48,710 nucleotides of DNA from Dehalococcoidia bacterium (GTDB lineage: Bacteria > Chloroflexota > Dehalococcoidia > Lucifugimonadales > HRBIN23), in assembly GCA_025060295.1 (NCBI GenBank), contig JANXCH010000004.1:1-48710 (forward strand), in the 5' to 3' direction. Shown piece after piece: positions 1-8,137 of this stretch. The stretch's first letter is position 1. Each line of letters starts with the position of its first letter. Position numbers and translations under genes: made by a program. The notes below the pieces were generated by a model. It was not told the origin of the DNA. It made no database searches and worked only from the letters and a program-made list of their open reading frames with translations.

Positions 1-534
1 GCCCAGGCCCAGGCTCTCCTCCAGGCTAACAACATAGAAGTCCTGGAACACTACAGTCTGCTGGGCATTTATCGGGTGCGCCTGCCCAAGGGGATGAGCG
101 TTAAGCAGGCGTCCCAGCGCTTGGGGCCCAGCATCGCCTACATAGAACCTAACTACATCTTCGGCACCCAGCCGGCAGGGGAGGTGCACCTCACCCCCCT
201 GGGTCAGGCCCCGACGGTGGCAACCGTGCAAGAGGGGACTGGCAAGACCCCCGCCCAACCGTCTCCCCAGCAAAGTGGCGACACGGTGCAAGTCGTCCGT
301 GTCATCTCCCGGCAGAAGCCCGAGGCTGTGGAGGGCGAGGCCCTGGTAAAGTTCAAGGCCGAGGTCTCGGCCGCCCAGGCTGAGAGCATCCTACAAGCCC
401 AGGGCATCCAGGTGCAGGAGCGCTACCCCCTGTTCGGCATCTATCGTGTTGCCCTCCCTAAGGGGATGAGCGTCGCCCAGGCCCAACAGCGGCTGGCGGG
501 GCAGGTCGTCTACATAGAGCCTAACTATATCCTC
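1..534 (+). repeat. Tandem duplication of protease pro-domain (units 1-162 and 373-534)
   Basis: The segment at 1-162 and the one at 373-534 encode closely similar 54-residue units. Both contain GIYRV-LPKGMSV and end in YIEPNYI. The copies are 372 bases apart, joined by a Pro/Gln/Thr-rich linker. The first copy begins at the window edge, so there may be further copies upstream. Confidence 0.85.
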
Positions 535-2976
535 CGCGCTGCGCCCACCACCCCCAACGATTCCCTGTTCGGACAACAGTGGGCCCTCCACAACACCGGC
601 CAGACAGGGGGCACCCCCGATGCCGATATTGATGCCCCCGAAGCCTGGGACATCCAGCGGGGGAGCACCTCCACCGTCATCGCCGTCGTGGACACGGGCA
701 TTGACTTCAACCACAACGACCTGGCCGCCAATATGTGGCGTAACCCCCACGAGATTCCTGGCAACAACCTTGACGACGACGGCAACGGCTATCGGGACGA
801 TGTCCACGGGATCAACTGCATCGGCACCGCCACGAACCACGCGCCTCCGATGGACGACAACAACCACGGCACCCATGTGGCCGGCATCATCGGGGCCGTG
901 GGGAACAACAACCTGCAAGTGGTGGGGGTGATGTGGCGGGTCAGCCTGATGGCCCTGAAGTTCCTCGGAGCCGACGGCTCAGGTACTACAGCCGATGCCA
1001 TCGAGTGCATCCAATACGCGGTGGCCCAGAACGCCACTGGCACCAATGTGCGTGTTATCAACGCCTCCTGGGGAGGTGGCGGGTTCTCCACTGCCTTGCG
1101 GGACGCCATCGCCGCCGCCCGCGACCGGGGCATGCTGTTCATCGCCGCCGCTGGCAACGCCAATAACGATAACGACGCCTCCCCCTTCTATCCTGCTTCT
1201 TACGATGTAGAGAACATCATCGCCGTGGCCGCTTCCGACCACAATGATAACAAGGCGTCTTTCTCCAACTTCGGCAACCTGAGGGTGCACCTGGCAGCAC
1301 CAGGGGTAAACATCCTCAGCACGGTGCCCAATAACAACGCCGCCTCGATGAACGGCACCTCTATGGCTGCACCCCATGTGGCGGGTGTAGCGGGCCTGCT
1401 GTTCACCCAGTTCCCCAGCCTCACTTACCAACAGGCCAAACGGCGCATCTTGTGCAGTGCGGACATCAAGCCCCAGTGGGCCGGCCTGACCTTGACCGAG
1501 GGACGCCTTAACGCCTATAACGCCCTGACGGTGGGCACCTCTGCCATTATCGCCCTGCCGTTGGCCCCCGATCGCAACTTCCGTGTCCTCTCGGGAACCC
1601 CGGTGGTCATTCGTGTCGAACTGTGTGCCGGCCAAGACCCAGTGCTGGGGGCAACGGTAACAGCCTCCTTCGCTAACGGCGACCCCGCCGTTACCCTGCG
1701 GGACGACGGCGTGGCCCCCGACACCACAGCCAACGACGGCATCTACGCGGGCAACTGGACCCCCCAGAATGCGGGGGCAGCAAACATCACCATCACGGCC
1801 ACAAAGGCGGGGATGACCTCTGCGCCCCCGCGCACCATCCCCGGCCGCGTGCTCCGCAACCCCAACTATCAGAAGGCTACCGTCCCCTTTGAGTGGGTGG
1901 ACATCCGGGGCATGGGCCTGCGCTTTGAGTTGGATGATGACGGCTGTATCCTTCTAGGATCCAGCATGCCCATCCCCTTCTTCGGCGATGAGTTCACCCA
2001 GTTCCAGGTGGACAGCAACGGCTATATCGGGTTTTCGGAAGCGCACCCGTGCGGACAGTATAATAACACCGCCATCCCCAACAGCACCCTAGGAACAGCT
2101 ATCGCCGCCTTCTGGGACGACCTCATCGGCAAACCGCGCGCCTCCACAGGGGAGGTGTGGGTGGCCATTGTGCGCCCCCCCGCCTCGGCGTGGCGCTACT
2201 TGATTGTCCAGTGGCAGGATGTACAGCACTACCCCAATACCCCTTCCGGGGCCTCCTTCCAGGTGGCCATTGAGGAGGTTACGGGGCGCATCTTCTTCCG
2301 CTACTTGGACACGGACTTCGGGAACGCCTCTTACAACAACGGGGCTAGCGCCACGGCGGGCATCCAGTTGAACGCTAGCATAGGTCTACAGCACAGTTAC
2401 AACCAGCCGGTGCTGACGAGCGGGAGCGCCTTCGTCATCTTCCCGCAGCGGCTGCCGGGCGAGGGATTGTTGCGCGTGGAGACACAGCCGCCCGCTGCCA
2501 TTCAGATCTTCGCCAACGGAATCTTGCTCAACGAGTGGGGTGTCAACTGGCTGAAGCTGCCCCCCGGACCTTATCGTCTCGAGTTCCGTAATCCACCCTA
2601 CGCATTGAACGCCTCCAACACTATCCTGGTGCGCATGCACCCCCCTGGCGGCGCGTTCACCGAACAGCCGGTTGACCAACCTGTCACGGTAGAGGCTGGG
2701 AAGACCACCGAGGTGATCATGCGGATATGGGAGAATGGCTATCTGCGCGTCACGACAGAAGGTGGAGATAACCCGACGATATTCGTGAACAATCATCCGA
2801 GAAACCAGTGGGGGCTATGGGTTCATGTGCCCCCCGGAACCTACACCGTTTCCTTCGGGCCGGTGCCCAACGCCACCACGCCCTGCTCCCGGACCGTAAC
2901 CGTGGTCAGTGGGAGCGGGACACGGGTGCACGGCAACTACATTACGGGCACCTGCAACATTGTCCCCTATCCGTAG
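1..2976 (+). CDS. Secreted subtilisin-like serine protease (S8), 5' partial
   Basis: Frame 1 is open from the first base, so the start and any signal peptide lie outside the window. Counting residues from base 1, the S8 triad is Asp231 (VVDTGIDF), His289 (NNHGTHVAG) and Ser454 (NGTSMAAPH). Two copies of a short inhibitor-like pro-domain ending in YIEPNYI precede the catalytic domain. After about residue 490 come beta-rich extracellular modules. One carries the DDGVAPDTTANDGIYAG signature common in bacterial surface proteins, and the C-terminus holds two PEGA-like repeats (about residues 821-900 and 913-991). No LPxTG or C-terminal membrane segment is seen, so release or non-covalent surface attachment is likely. 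The family hydrolyses peptides outside the cell, after the pro-domain has assisted folding and been removed. The S8 assignment is firm; the roles of the accessory domains are inferred. Confidence 0.93.
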   Translation, partial: AQAQALLQANNIEVLEHYSLLGIYRVRLPKGMSVKQASQRLGPSIAYIEPNYIFGTQPAGEVHLTPLGQAPTVATVQEGTGKTPAQPSPQQSGDTVQVVRVISRQKPEAVEGEALVKFKAEVSAAQAESILQAQGIQVQERYPLFGIYRVALPKGMSVAQAQQRLAGQVVYIEPNYILRAAPTTPNDSLFGQQWALHNTGQTGGTPDADIDAPEAWDIQRGSTSTVIAVVDTGIDFNHNDLAANMWRNPHEIPGNNLDDDGNGYRDDVHGINCIGTATNHAPPMDDNNHGTHVAGIIGAVGNNNLQVVGVMWRVSLMALKFLGADGSGTTADAIECIQYAVAQNATGTNVRVINASWGGGGFSTALRDAIAAARDRGMLFIAAAGNANNDNDASPFYPASYDVENIIAVAASDHNDNKASFSNFGNLRVHLAAPGVNILSTVPNNNAASMNGTSMAAPHVAGVAGLLFTQFPSLTYQQAKRRILCSADIKPQWAGLTLTEGRLNAYNALTVGTSAIIALPLAPDRNFRVLSGTPVVIRVELCAGQDPVLGATVTASFANGDPAVTLRDDGVAPDTTANDGIYAGNWTPQNAGAANITITATKAGMTSAPPRTIPGRVLRNPNYQKATVPFEWVDIRGMGLRFELDDDGCILLGSSMPIPFFGDEFTQFQVDSNGYIGFSEAHPCGQYNNTAIPNSTLGTAIAAFWDDLIGKPRASTGEVWVAIVRPPASAWRYLIVQWQDVQHYPNTPSGASFQVAIEEVTGRIFFRYLDTDFGNASYNNGASATAGIQLNASIGLQHSYNQPVLTSGSAFVIFPQRLPGEGLLRVETQPPAAIQIFANGILLNEWGVNWLKLPPGPYRLEFRNPPYALNASNTILVRMHPPGGAFTEQPVDQPVTVEAGKTTEVIMRIWENGYLRVTTEGGDNPTIFVNNHPRNQWGLWVHVPPGTYTVSFGPVPNATTPCSRTVTVVSGSGTRVHGNYITGTCNIVPYP

Positions 2977-3002
2977 AGGCCTGCAGTACACGGGGCAAAA
3001 CT

Positions 3003-3037
3003 GGCGAGGGGGGCATATACAGCTCCCCTCGCCTTTT
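3003..3037. terminator. Intrinsic terminator between convergent genes
   Basis: The nine-base arm GGCGAGGGG (3003-3011) pairs perfectly with CCCCTCGCC (3025-3033) and is followed by TTTT (3034-3037). On the minus strand the stem is followed by GTTTT, so it can serve both directions. It lies between the subtilase stop (2976) and the end of the minus-strand small ORF (3037). Confidence 0.75.
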
Positions 3038-3267
3038 CACGCCCCCGCTTGTGCCGACGGCGGAGTTGCCTCGTCATGGCGCAGGGAGACTGGTGTCTGT
3101 GGCAACTCCTCCTTTGCCGGCGCGAAGATGGAATCCCCCTCGGGCAGGGGCATACGCCGCACCTCCTCCTCCCGGGAGGGTTCGCCCCCCGGCACCACCA
3201 GCCCCAGCCCGCCCAGCAGAAGACGGCGCAACCGCCCTAACGCCTGACGACGGTTCATGTCCCCCAT
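3037..3267 (-). CDS. Small hypothetical protein with arginine-rich, hydrophobic N-terminus
   Basis: The 76-residue frame starts one base after the stop of the dehydrogenase gene, with GGAG about eight bases before its ATG. It ends directly at the terminator stem, which is how the last gene of an operon would sit. The N-terminus (MNRRQALGRLRR, then LLLGGLGLVV) looks like a short twin-arginine or membrane-anchoring signal. The rest is charged and proline-rich with no recognisable domain. Position and ribosome site argue for a real gene. Size and lack of known relatives keep confidence moderate. Confidence 0.45.
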   Translation of the reverse strand: MGDMNRRQALGRLRRLLLGGLGLVVPGGEPSREEEVRRMPLPEGDSIFAPAKEELPQTPVSLRHDEATPPSAQAGA

Positions 3268-3268
3268 C

Positions 3269-4078
3269 CTAGTGCTCCATCACCGACCCGCCGTTGAAGT
3301 TGAGGGCCTGCCCTGTGATGTAATCGCACACCGGCGAGCATAGGAAGGCGATGAACCGCCCCACCTCCTCGTCGGTGGCGGCGCGCCCCAGAGGGATGGT
3401 CTTCAGCACCGCCTCCCACCGCTCCCCCCGCCCCAGGTCGTCCATGCGGGAAGTGTCCGTTACCCCCGGGCAGACGGCATTGACAGTGATACCATACGGG
3501 GCCAGCTCCCGCGCCACCGATTGGGTGAACAGGTGCGTGGCCGCATTGGCCGCTGCATAGGCTGAGGTATTAGCCTGCCCCCGCTTCCCCGCCGTGGAGG
3601 AGACATTCACAATCCGCCCCCAGCGCTGCCTCTGCATCACCGGGGCCACATACTTGGTGCACAGGAAGGTCCCCACCACCTTCACCTCCAACACCCGCCG
3701 AAAGACCTTCTCGTCCATCTCCCACACCGGCACCCGGTCGGGGCCACGGGCGAAGGCGGCGTTGTTCACCAGGATATCTATGCGCCCAAAGGTCTCCAGG
3801 GTTTTGGCCACCATCTCCTGCACCTGCTGGGCATTGGTTACATCCACCACCAGGGGCAACGCCCTGCGCCCCACGGCACAAATCTGCTCCGCCACGCTCT
3901 CAATATCCCTCCAGCCGATGCGCTTCTCATCCTCGGGGAAGGTGGCGGGGTCGCGCCCCGTGCCCGTGATAACCACATCACACCCCTCTTGGGCCAGGGC
4001 CACAGCTGTGGCCCGCCCGATGCCCCGCAAGCGCCCCGCCCCCGTTACAATAGCGACCTTGCCCTCCAACACGCCCAT
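3269..4078 (-). CDS. Short-chain dehydrogenase/reductase lacking the catalytic lysine
   Basis: A classical SDR Rossmann-fold protein of 269 residues. The start is placed at the ATG before GVLEGKVAIVTG, about ten bases after AGGAGG; an upstream in-frame extension looks non-coding. The nucleotide site is TGAGRLRGIG, two residues longer than the usual TGxxxGxG. The LVNNAA motif and the C-terminal ITGQALNFNGG follow the FabG pattern. Catalytic Ser161 and Tyr174 are present, but the YxxxK lysine is replaced: the sequence reads YAAAN with Asn178. Activity as a normal NAD(P)H oxidoreductase is therefore uncertain. It lies in a minus-strand run with a cyclase-family hydrolase and a CoA-transferase, which suggests catabolism of an acid or CoA ester; the substrate cannot be read from sequence. 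Confidence 0.88.
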   Translation of the reverse strand: MGVLEGKVAIVTGAGRLRGIGRATAVALAQEGCDVVITGTGRDPATFPEDEKRIGWRDIESVAEQICAVGRRALPLVVDVTNAQQVQEMVAKTLETFGRIDILVNNAAFARGPDRVPVWEMDEKVFRRVLEVKVVGTFLCTKYVAPVMQRQRWGRIVNVSSTAGKRGQANTSAYAAANAATHLFTQSVARELAPYGITVNAVCPGVTDTSRMDDLGRGERWEAVLKTIPLGRAATDEEVGRFIAFLCSPVCDYITGQALNFNGGSVMEH

Positions 4079-4100
4079 ACAGTCATTTCCTCCTTGCAGG

Positions 4101-4114
4101 GGGGCATATGCCCC
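4101..4114. promoter_or_regulatory. 14-bp perfect palindrome in leader of SDR gene
   Basis: GGGGCATATGCCCC is a perfect dyad placed 23 bases upstream of the SDR start codon, between the end of the cyclase gene and the ribosome-binding site. It could be an operator or simply a GC-biased palindrome. No regulator is identified. Confidence 0.3.
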
Positions 4115-4162
4115 TTGCTTAGTCCTCTGAATGGTCAACCCTGTGGAGTGTCCTGACACCCG

Positions 4163-4834
4163 TTATGGGGGATGAGGGGGAGCCCCCCACACCCGCGCCA
4201 CCACCCGGGCCGGCCCCCCATCGCCCCCGCCGATTTTCACAGGGAAGGCAAACACCTCAAAGGCTTTGCCCCACAGAGCCTCTAGGTTCACCAGGTTCTC
4301 TATAAGGGGTATGCCCGCCCCCAGCAGGATATGGTGCACGGGGAACCCGCTCCCAGGAGGGTCCACCGGGAAGTCCACCCCCACCGCCTTGACACCCTGC
4401 CCCCGCAGCCACTCGGCCGCCGCCGGCGCCAGGAAGGGATGGTGCTGGTAGTAGGTAGGGCTCCCCATCTCTCGTTGTGCCCACCCCGTCCACAGCAGGA
4501 CGATGGCCTCCCACAGCCACGCCTCCCGCAGGGCATAGCGCACCGCCTCAAGGGTCAAGGGCTGGCCAGGCTGGGCATAACGGCGCAGGTCGGCCAACAC
4601 CCCACGCCCCGTCCAGCGCTCTAACGGCACCTGGTCCACCGTTGCCCCCTCGGGGATGAAATGATACGGGGCATCCACATGGGTGCCCAGGTGGGTGGCC
4701 AGGGTGATGCGCGTATTGCTCCGTCCGTGCTGGGCATGGGTGTGGACAGGCTCGGCGCTGAAGCCGGGGAGACCCGGCACGGGCGTCACACGGTCGGGCG
4801 CCAGGGTCAGGGTCAGGTCCACCCACTTATGCAC
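4163..4834 (-). CDS. Cyclase-family metal-dependent hydrolase (kynurenine formamidase-like)
   Basis: Member of the cyclase family (PF04199), about 223 residues. The metal-binding signature HLGTHVDAPYHF is present, as are the family's N-terminal W-DLT-L start and later G-DFP-D segment. The start chosen is GTG at 4834, with GGAGG six bases upstream; it overlaps the RecX stop by eight bases (GTGCATAA). Upstream in-frame residues belong to shadow sequence. Characterised members hydrolyse formyl-kynurenine, isatin or cyclic amides. Here no other kynurenine gene is present, so a narrow substrate should not be assigned. It is probably co-transcribed with recX and the CoA-transferase upstream. Confidence 0.85.
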   Translation of the reverse strand: MHKWVDLTLTLAPDRVTPVPGLPGFSAEPVHTHAQHGRSNTRITLATHLGTHVDAPYHFIPEGATVDQVPLERWTGRGVLADLRRYAQPGQPLTLEAVRYALREAWLWEAIVLLWTGWAQREMGSPTYYQHHPFLAPAAAEWLRGQGVKAVGVDFPVDPPGSGFPVHHILLGAGIPLIENLVNLEALWGKAFEVFAFPVKIGGGDGGPARVVARVWGAPPHPP

Positions 4835-5306
4835 GAGGAGCCTCCAGGGAGGTCTGCTGCCACACCTCAAGGGCAACCTGACGCGCCAAGGAGGGGGCAA
4901 AACCCCGCCGCCTCAGGTAGGCGTACAGACGCCGTAAGAAGGTGGTTCGGGGCAGGCCTTGCAGGCGGGGTGCCCACTGCTGGGCGCAGCGGCGGGCCAG
5001 CACGGCATCGTCGCCCCCCTGCACAGCCTCTTGGGCTATGCGGGGGTGAATGCCCTGCTCCACCAGTTCGCGGGCTATCAGCCAGCGGGCCTTGGGGCGA
5101 TGGCGCTCCCGCTGGGCGGCCCATACCTGGGCAAACCGCCGGTCGTCCAGGTAGCCCAAAGCCTTCAGGCGCTCCACCGCCTCCTCCACGGCGGCGGGAG
5201 AGAAGGTCTGCTCCAACCGCTGGCGTAGGCGCGCTTCGGTGAGGGGGCGTCGGGCCAGCAAGCGAAGGGCTTCGGCTACAGCCGCAGACGGTGTGCCCTC
5301 GGTCAT
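4827..5306 (-). CDS. recX: Regulatory protein RecX
   Basis: A 159-residue, Arg/Leu-rich helical protein with the RecX three-helix repeats: LLARRPLTEARLRQRL, then ALGYLDDRRFAQVW and KARWLIARELVEQGI. RecX binds RecA filaments and modulates recombinase activity. The start is the ATG at 5306, whose ATGA overlaps the stop of the CoA-transferase gene; the longer open frame upstream runs inside that gene and is rejected. No recA is in the window, so this is an unlinked recX translationally coupled to unrelated metabolic genes. Confidence 0.88.
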   Translation of the reverse strand: MTEGTPSAAVAEALRLLARRPLTEARLRQRLEQTFSPAAVEEAVERLKALGYLDDRRFAQVWAAQRERHRPKARWLIARELVEQGIHPRIAQEAVQGGDDAVLARRCAQQWAPRLQGLPRTTFLRRLYAYLRRRGFAPSLARQVALEVWQQTSLEAPRA

Positions 5307-6496
5307 ACCACACCCTCCCGCCGCAAGGCCTCCACCTCGGGGGGCGTCAGCCCCAGCCAAGCCGCCAAGACCTGTGCGGTATGTTCTCCCAAATCGGGGG
5401 CGGAGGTGCGCACGCCCCCCGGCGTGCGGGAGTGGCGTATGGGGGTGTTGGGGTACTTCCACGCCCCGATGCGCGGGTGGGGCAGTTCCACCAACATCTT
5501 GCGGTGCTGGATTTGGGGATCCTGCACCACCTTGTCAATGGTGTTCACCGGCCCGCAGGGGATACCCAACGCCAGCAATTCGTCCAGCCACTCCTGGGTG
5601 GTCTTCTGGCGCATGGCCTCGGAGATGGCAGGCTCCAGGATGTGGTGATGCTGGGTGCGCGACCAGGAGGTCTGGAAACGGGGGTCATCTATCCATTCGG
5701 GATGGCCGATAGCGGCGCAGAATAGGGGCCAGTGGGTCTCGTTGCCACCAAAGATGGCCACCACGATCCACCCATCCTTGGTCGGGAAGGCTTGGAAGGG
5801 GGTGGCCGAGGGGTGGCGTGTGCCCAGGGGACGGGGCACCTCCCCCGTCGCCAGGTAGCGGGCGATGGCGTTCTCCAGAACCGCCACTTGGCAGTCCAGC
5901 ATGCTGATGTCTAGAAACTGCCCTTTTCCGCTCTGCTGGCGCTCATACAAAGCGGAGCAGATGCCCACAGCGGCAAACAGCCCCGCCACGATGTCCCCAT
6001 AGGAGGTGCCGGGGCGCACCGGGGGGCCGTTGGGCTCCCCCGTGATGCTCATCACCCCGCCCATAGCCTGGACGATGACGTCCAAGGCGGGGCGCTGGGC
6101 ATAGGGGCCGTCCTGCCCGAAGCCCGATATGGCGCAGTAAATCAGGCGCGGGTTGCGCTGGGAGAGGGTGTCATAGCCGAGCCCCAGATGAGCCATCGTG
6201 CCGGGAGTGAAGTTCTCCACCAGCACATCGGCCTGCTCCACCAGGCGGAGGAACAGGTCCTTCCCGTAAGGATGCTGCAGGTTGAGGGTGATGCTCTTTT
6301 TGTTGCGATTGAGGGAGAGGAAGTAGGCGCTGACGCCATCCACAAAGGGGCCGGTGCCCCGGGCGGCGTCGCCCGTGCCGGGGCGCTCCACTTTCACCAC
6401 CTCGGCCCCCAGGTCTGCCAAAATCATCGTGCAAAAGGGGCCCGACAGAATCCACGATAGGTCCACCACACGCACGCCAGCAAGGGGGCCAGCCAC
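5303..6496 (-). CDS. Family III CoA-transferase (CaiB/BaiF type)
   Basis: A full-length 397-residue CaiB/BaiF protein. It opens with PLAGVRVVDLSWILSGPF and ADLGAEVVKVERPG, typical of the family. It continues with the conserved N-RNKKSI-LNL stretch and an LLALGIPCGPVNTI segment near the C-terminus. The family moves CoA between organic acids (formyl, succinyl, carnitine, benzylsuccinate and others). The start is GTG at 6496 behind a strong GAGGAGG site. It is the first gene of the minus-strand run CoA-transferase, recX, cyclase, SDR and small ORF. Which acid is used cannot be told from sequence. Confidence 0.92.
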   Translation of the reverse strand: MAGPLAGVRVVDLSWILSGPFCTMILADLGAEVVKVERPGTGDAARGTGPFVDGVSAYFLSLNRNKKSITLNLQHPYGKDLFLRLVEQADVLVENFTPGTMAHLGLGYDTLSQRNPRLIYCAISGFGQDGPYAQRPALDVIVQAMGGVMSITGEPNGPPVRPGTSYGDIVAGLFAAVGICSALYERQQSGKGQFLDISMLDCQVAVLENAIARYLATGEVPRPLGTRHPSATPFQAFPTKDGWIVVAIFGGNETHWPLFCAAIGHPEWIDDPRFQTSWSRTQHHHILEPAISEAMRQKTTQEWLDELLALGIPCGPVNTIDKVVQDPQIQHRKMLVELPHPRIGAWKYPNTPIRHSRTPGGVRTSAPDLGEHTAQVLAAWLGLTPPEVEALRREGVV

Positions 6497-6517
6497 CGTT
6501 GATCCTCCTCACACCAC

Positions 6518-6533
6518 AGGATAGGTTTATCCT
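6518..6533 (-). promoter_or_regulatory. Palindromic -10 region upstream of CoA-transferase operon
   Basis: AGGATA-GGTT-TATCCT is a perfect inverted repeat. On the minus strand its TATCCT (6523-6518) would place transcription start near 6511, giving a leader of about 15 bases with the GAGGAGG site. The same TATCCT hexamer is the proposed -10 of nadD and nfi. The symmetry could also make it an operator. Confidence 0.45.
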
Positions 6534-6563
6534 AGCGGATGCGATGCAGAAAGGCTAGCCCGC

Positions 6564-7628
6564 CTATGGCGGGTGCAGGTGCACCTGCCCCTCGTCGCCT
6601 AGGAACAGGGTGAGCCATCCTTGCCCCTCCCCTTCGACCCGGCACCCCGCCCCCAGAAGGCTGTGGCGCAGGTGCACCCCGTGCAGGCTACTCCCCTCCA
6701 GAACGACGCTGTCCACCACCGTGCTGTCCTGCACATGGGTGCCGTCCCCCAGGCTCACCCAGGGGCCGATGTCCGACTCGTGGATAACGCAGTTGGCCCC
6801 GATGGAGAGAGGCCCCCGCAGGATACTCCCCCGCAGGTGGGAGCCCGCTCCCACCTCCACCACCCCTGACACCTGGCAATCCTCCAGGATGCCCTGAACG
6901 GCCCCGGACGTCCGCTCCTGCAGGACGCGCCGATTGGCCTCCAGCACCTCCTCTTTGCGCCCCAAGTCCAGCCACCAACGGGGGAAGCGACGGATGCGCA
7001 CCCGTGCCCCCCGCTCCACCAGGGCCTGCAGGGCATCCGTAATCTCCAGTTCCCCCCGCGCCGAGGGCTTCAACTGGGCGATCACCTGATGCACCACAGG
7101 CGTGAAGGCATACACGCCGATGATGGCCAGATTGCTCTTGGGTTCGCGGGGCTTCTCCACCAGGCGCAGGGGACGGTCGTGGGCATCCACCTCCACCACA
7201 CCGAAGCGCCGGGGGTCGGCCACCTCCTTCACCAGGGCAAGGGCTGCGGTGCCCCCCTCCTGCCAGCCCTGCAAGGCATCGGCGATCCCCCCTTGGAAAA
7301 GGTTATCCCCCAGCATGAGCAGGAACGGATCATCCCCCAAAAAGGAGCGGGCACAGGCGACGGCGTGGGCCAAACCCTTCGGCTCCTCCTGCACCACATA
7401 AGCCACCCGCATCCCCCACGGAGCACCATCCCCCACCACTTTGCGAATCTCCCGTCCGCTATCGGGGGCCACCACAATACCCACCTCCCGCACCCCCGCC
7501 TGGGCCAGGTAGTCCAACACATAAGCTAACACGGGGCGATTGCCCACCGGCACCAGGTGCTTAGGGCGGGTGTAGGTGAGGGGACGCAGGCGTGTGCCCT
7601 TGCCCGCCGCCAGTATCAGACCCTTCAT
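6564..7628 (-). CDS. Sugar-1-phosphate nucleotidylyltransferase (RmlA/GlmU-like, with left-handed beta-helix)
   Basis: The N-terminal half is a nucleotidyltransferase: LILAAGKGTRLRPLTYTRPK at residues 4-23, then the GDN of the active site (LMLGDNLF) and a LVEKP segment. The C-terminal third has hexapeptide-like repeats (GSILRGPLSIGANCVIHESDIG region), typical of a left-handed beta-helix. This long, two-domain form resembles archaeal and thermophile glucose-1-phosphate thymidylyl- or uridylyltransferases. It makes an NDP-sugar for surface polysaccharide or glycan synthesis in the cytoplasm. ATG at 7628 is preferred over an in-frame GTG two codons upstream. The nucleotide and sugar specificity are not certain. 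Confidence 0.87.
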   Translation of the reverse strand: MKGLILAAGKGTRLRPLTYTRPKHLVPVGNRPVLAYVLDYLAQAGVREVGIVVAPDSGREIRKVVGDGAPWGMRVAYVVQEEPKGLAHAVACARSFLGDDPFLLMLGDNLFQGGIADALQGWQEGGTAALALVKEVADPRRFGVVEVDAHDRPLRLVEKPREPKSNLAIIGVYAFTPVVHQVIAQLKPSARGELEITDALQALVERGARVRIRRFPRWWLDLGRKEEVLEANRRVLQERTSGAVQGILEDCQVSGVVEVGAGSHLRGSILRGPLSIGANCVIHESDIGPWVSLGDGTHVQDSTVVDSVVLEGSSLHGVHLRHSLLGAGCRVEGEGQGWLTLFLGDEGQVHLHPP

Positions 7629-7654
7629 GGGCACCCCACAGGTCGCTTTCCCTC

Positions 7655-7683
7655 AGCATAGGGGAGCGGGCTGGCCAGGGCAA
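7655..7683 (-). promoter_or_regulatory. Promoter of the nucleotidyltransferase gene
   Basis: On the minus strand TTGCCC (7683-7678) and TATGCT (7660-7655) are separated by exactly 17 bases. They would start transcription about 20 bases before the ATG at 7628. Confidence 0.55.
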
Positions 7684-7761
7684 GGGGATGGCCCCCTGGG
7701 AGCAGGGGGCGGCAGGGGAACTCGCCCCACGACCGACGCTGCACCTTGCCCCCCCCATGCG

Positions 7762-7770
7762 TGGTATACT
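7762..7770 (+). promoter_or_regulatory. Extended -10 promoter of the rpsF operon
   Basis: TGGTATACT is an extended -10 (TGn plus TATACT). It lies about 55 bases upstream of the rpsF start in the only non-coding gap before the ribosomal operon. No good -35 lies at 17 bases, as is usual for extended -10 promoters. Confidence 0.5.
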
Positions 7771-7825
7771 GGAACTAGTCCACACCGCCCTCGGCCCAGC
7801 CGGGGGCATAGAGGCGGAGCAGAGC

Positions 7826-8116
7826 GTGCCAATACGGGACTACGAACTGGTATTAGTCATCAGCCCCGAGGTGGATGACGCCCGCACCCAAGCGGTGGTG
7901 GACCGGGTGCATCGCCTTATCACTCAAAAGGGGGGCACCCTCGTGCAACACGAGTCCTGGGGGCGTAAACGCTTGGCCTATCCCATCCGTAACTACAAGG
8001 AGGGGGCCTACTTTTTCACCCGCTTCCAGGCCGATGCCCAGACCTCCCGCGCTATCGAGCAGACCCTGCGCGTGACCGAAGAGGTCCTGCGCCACCTGTT
8101 GGTGAAAGTCGAATAA
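7826..8116 (+). CDS. rpsF: 30S ribosomal protein S6
   Basis: A 96-residue S6 protein with the family opening IRDYELVLVISPE and the internal GRKRLAYPIRNYKEGAYF. S6 pairs with S18 on the 30S platform. The start is assigned to GTG at 7826, eight bases after GGAG, which gives the normal S6 N-terminus; a longer frame exists upstream but contains no S6 sequence. First gene of the rpsF-ssb-rpsR operon, an arrangement conserved in many bacteria. The rplI gene that often follows is not present here. Confidence 0.96.
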   Translation: MPIRDYELVLVISPEVDDARTQAVVDRVHRLITQKGGTLVQHESWGRKRLAYPIRNYKEGAYFFTRFQADAQTSRAIEQTLRVTEEVLRHLLVKVE

Positions 8117-8137
8117 GCCTGCGGCGGTAGGAGAGGG

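Noticed and set aside
7592-8116. rpsF started at 7592
   Set aside because: The first 78 codons lack S6 sequence and cover the promoter; GTG 7826 gives the conserved N-terminus.
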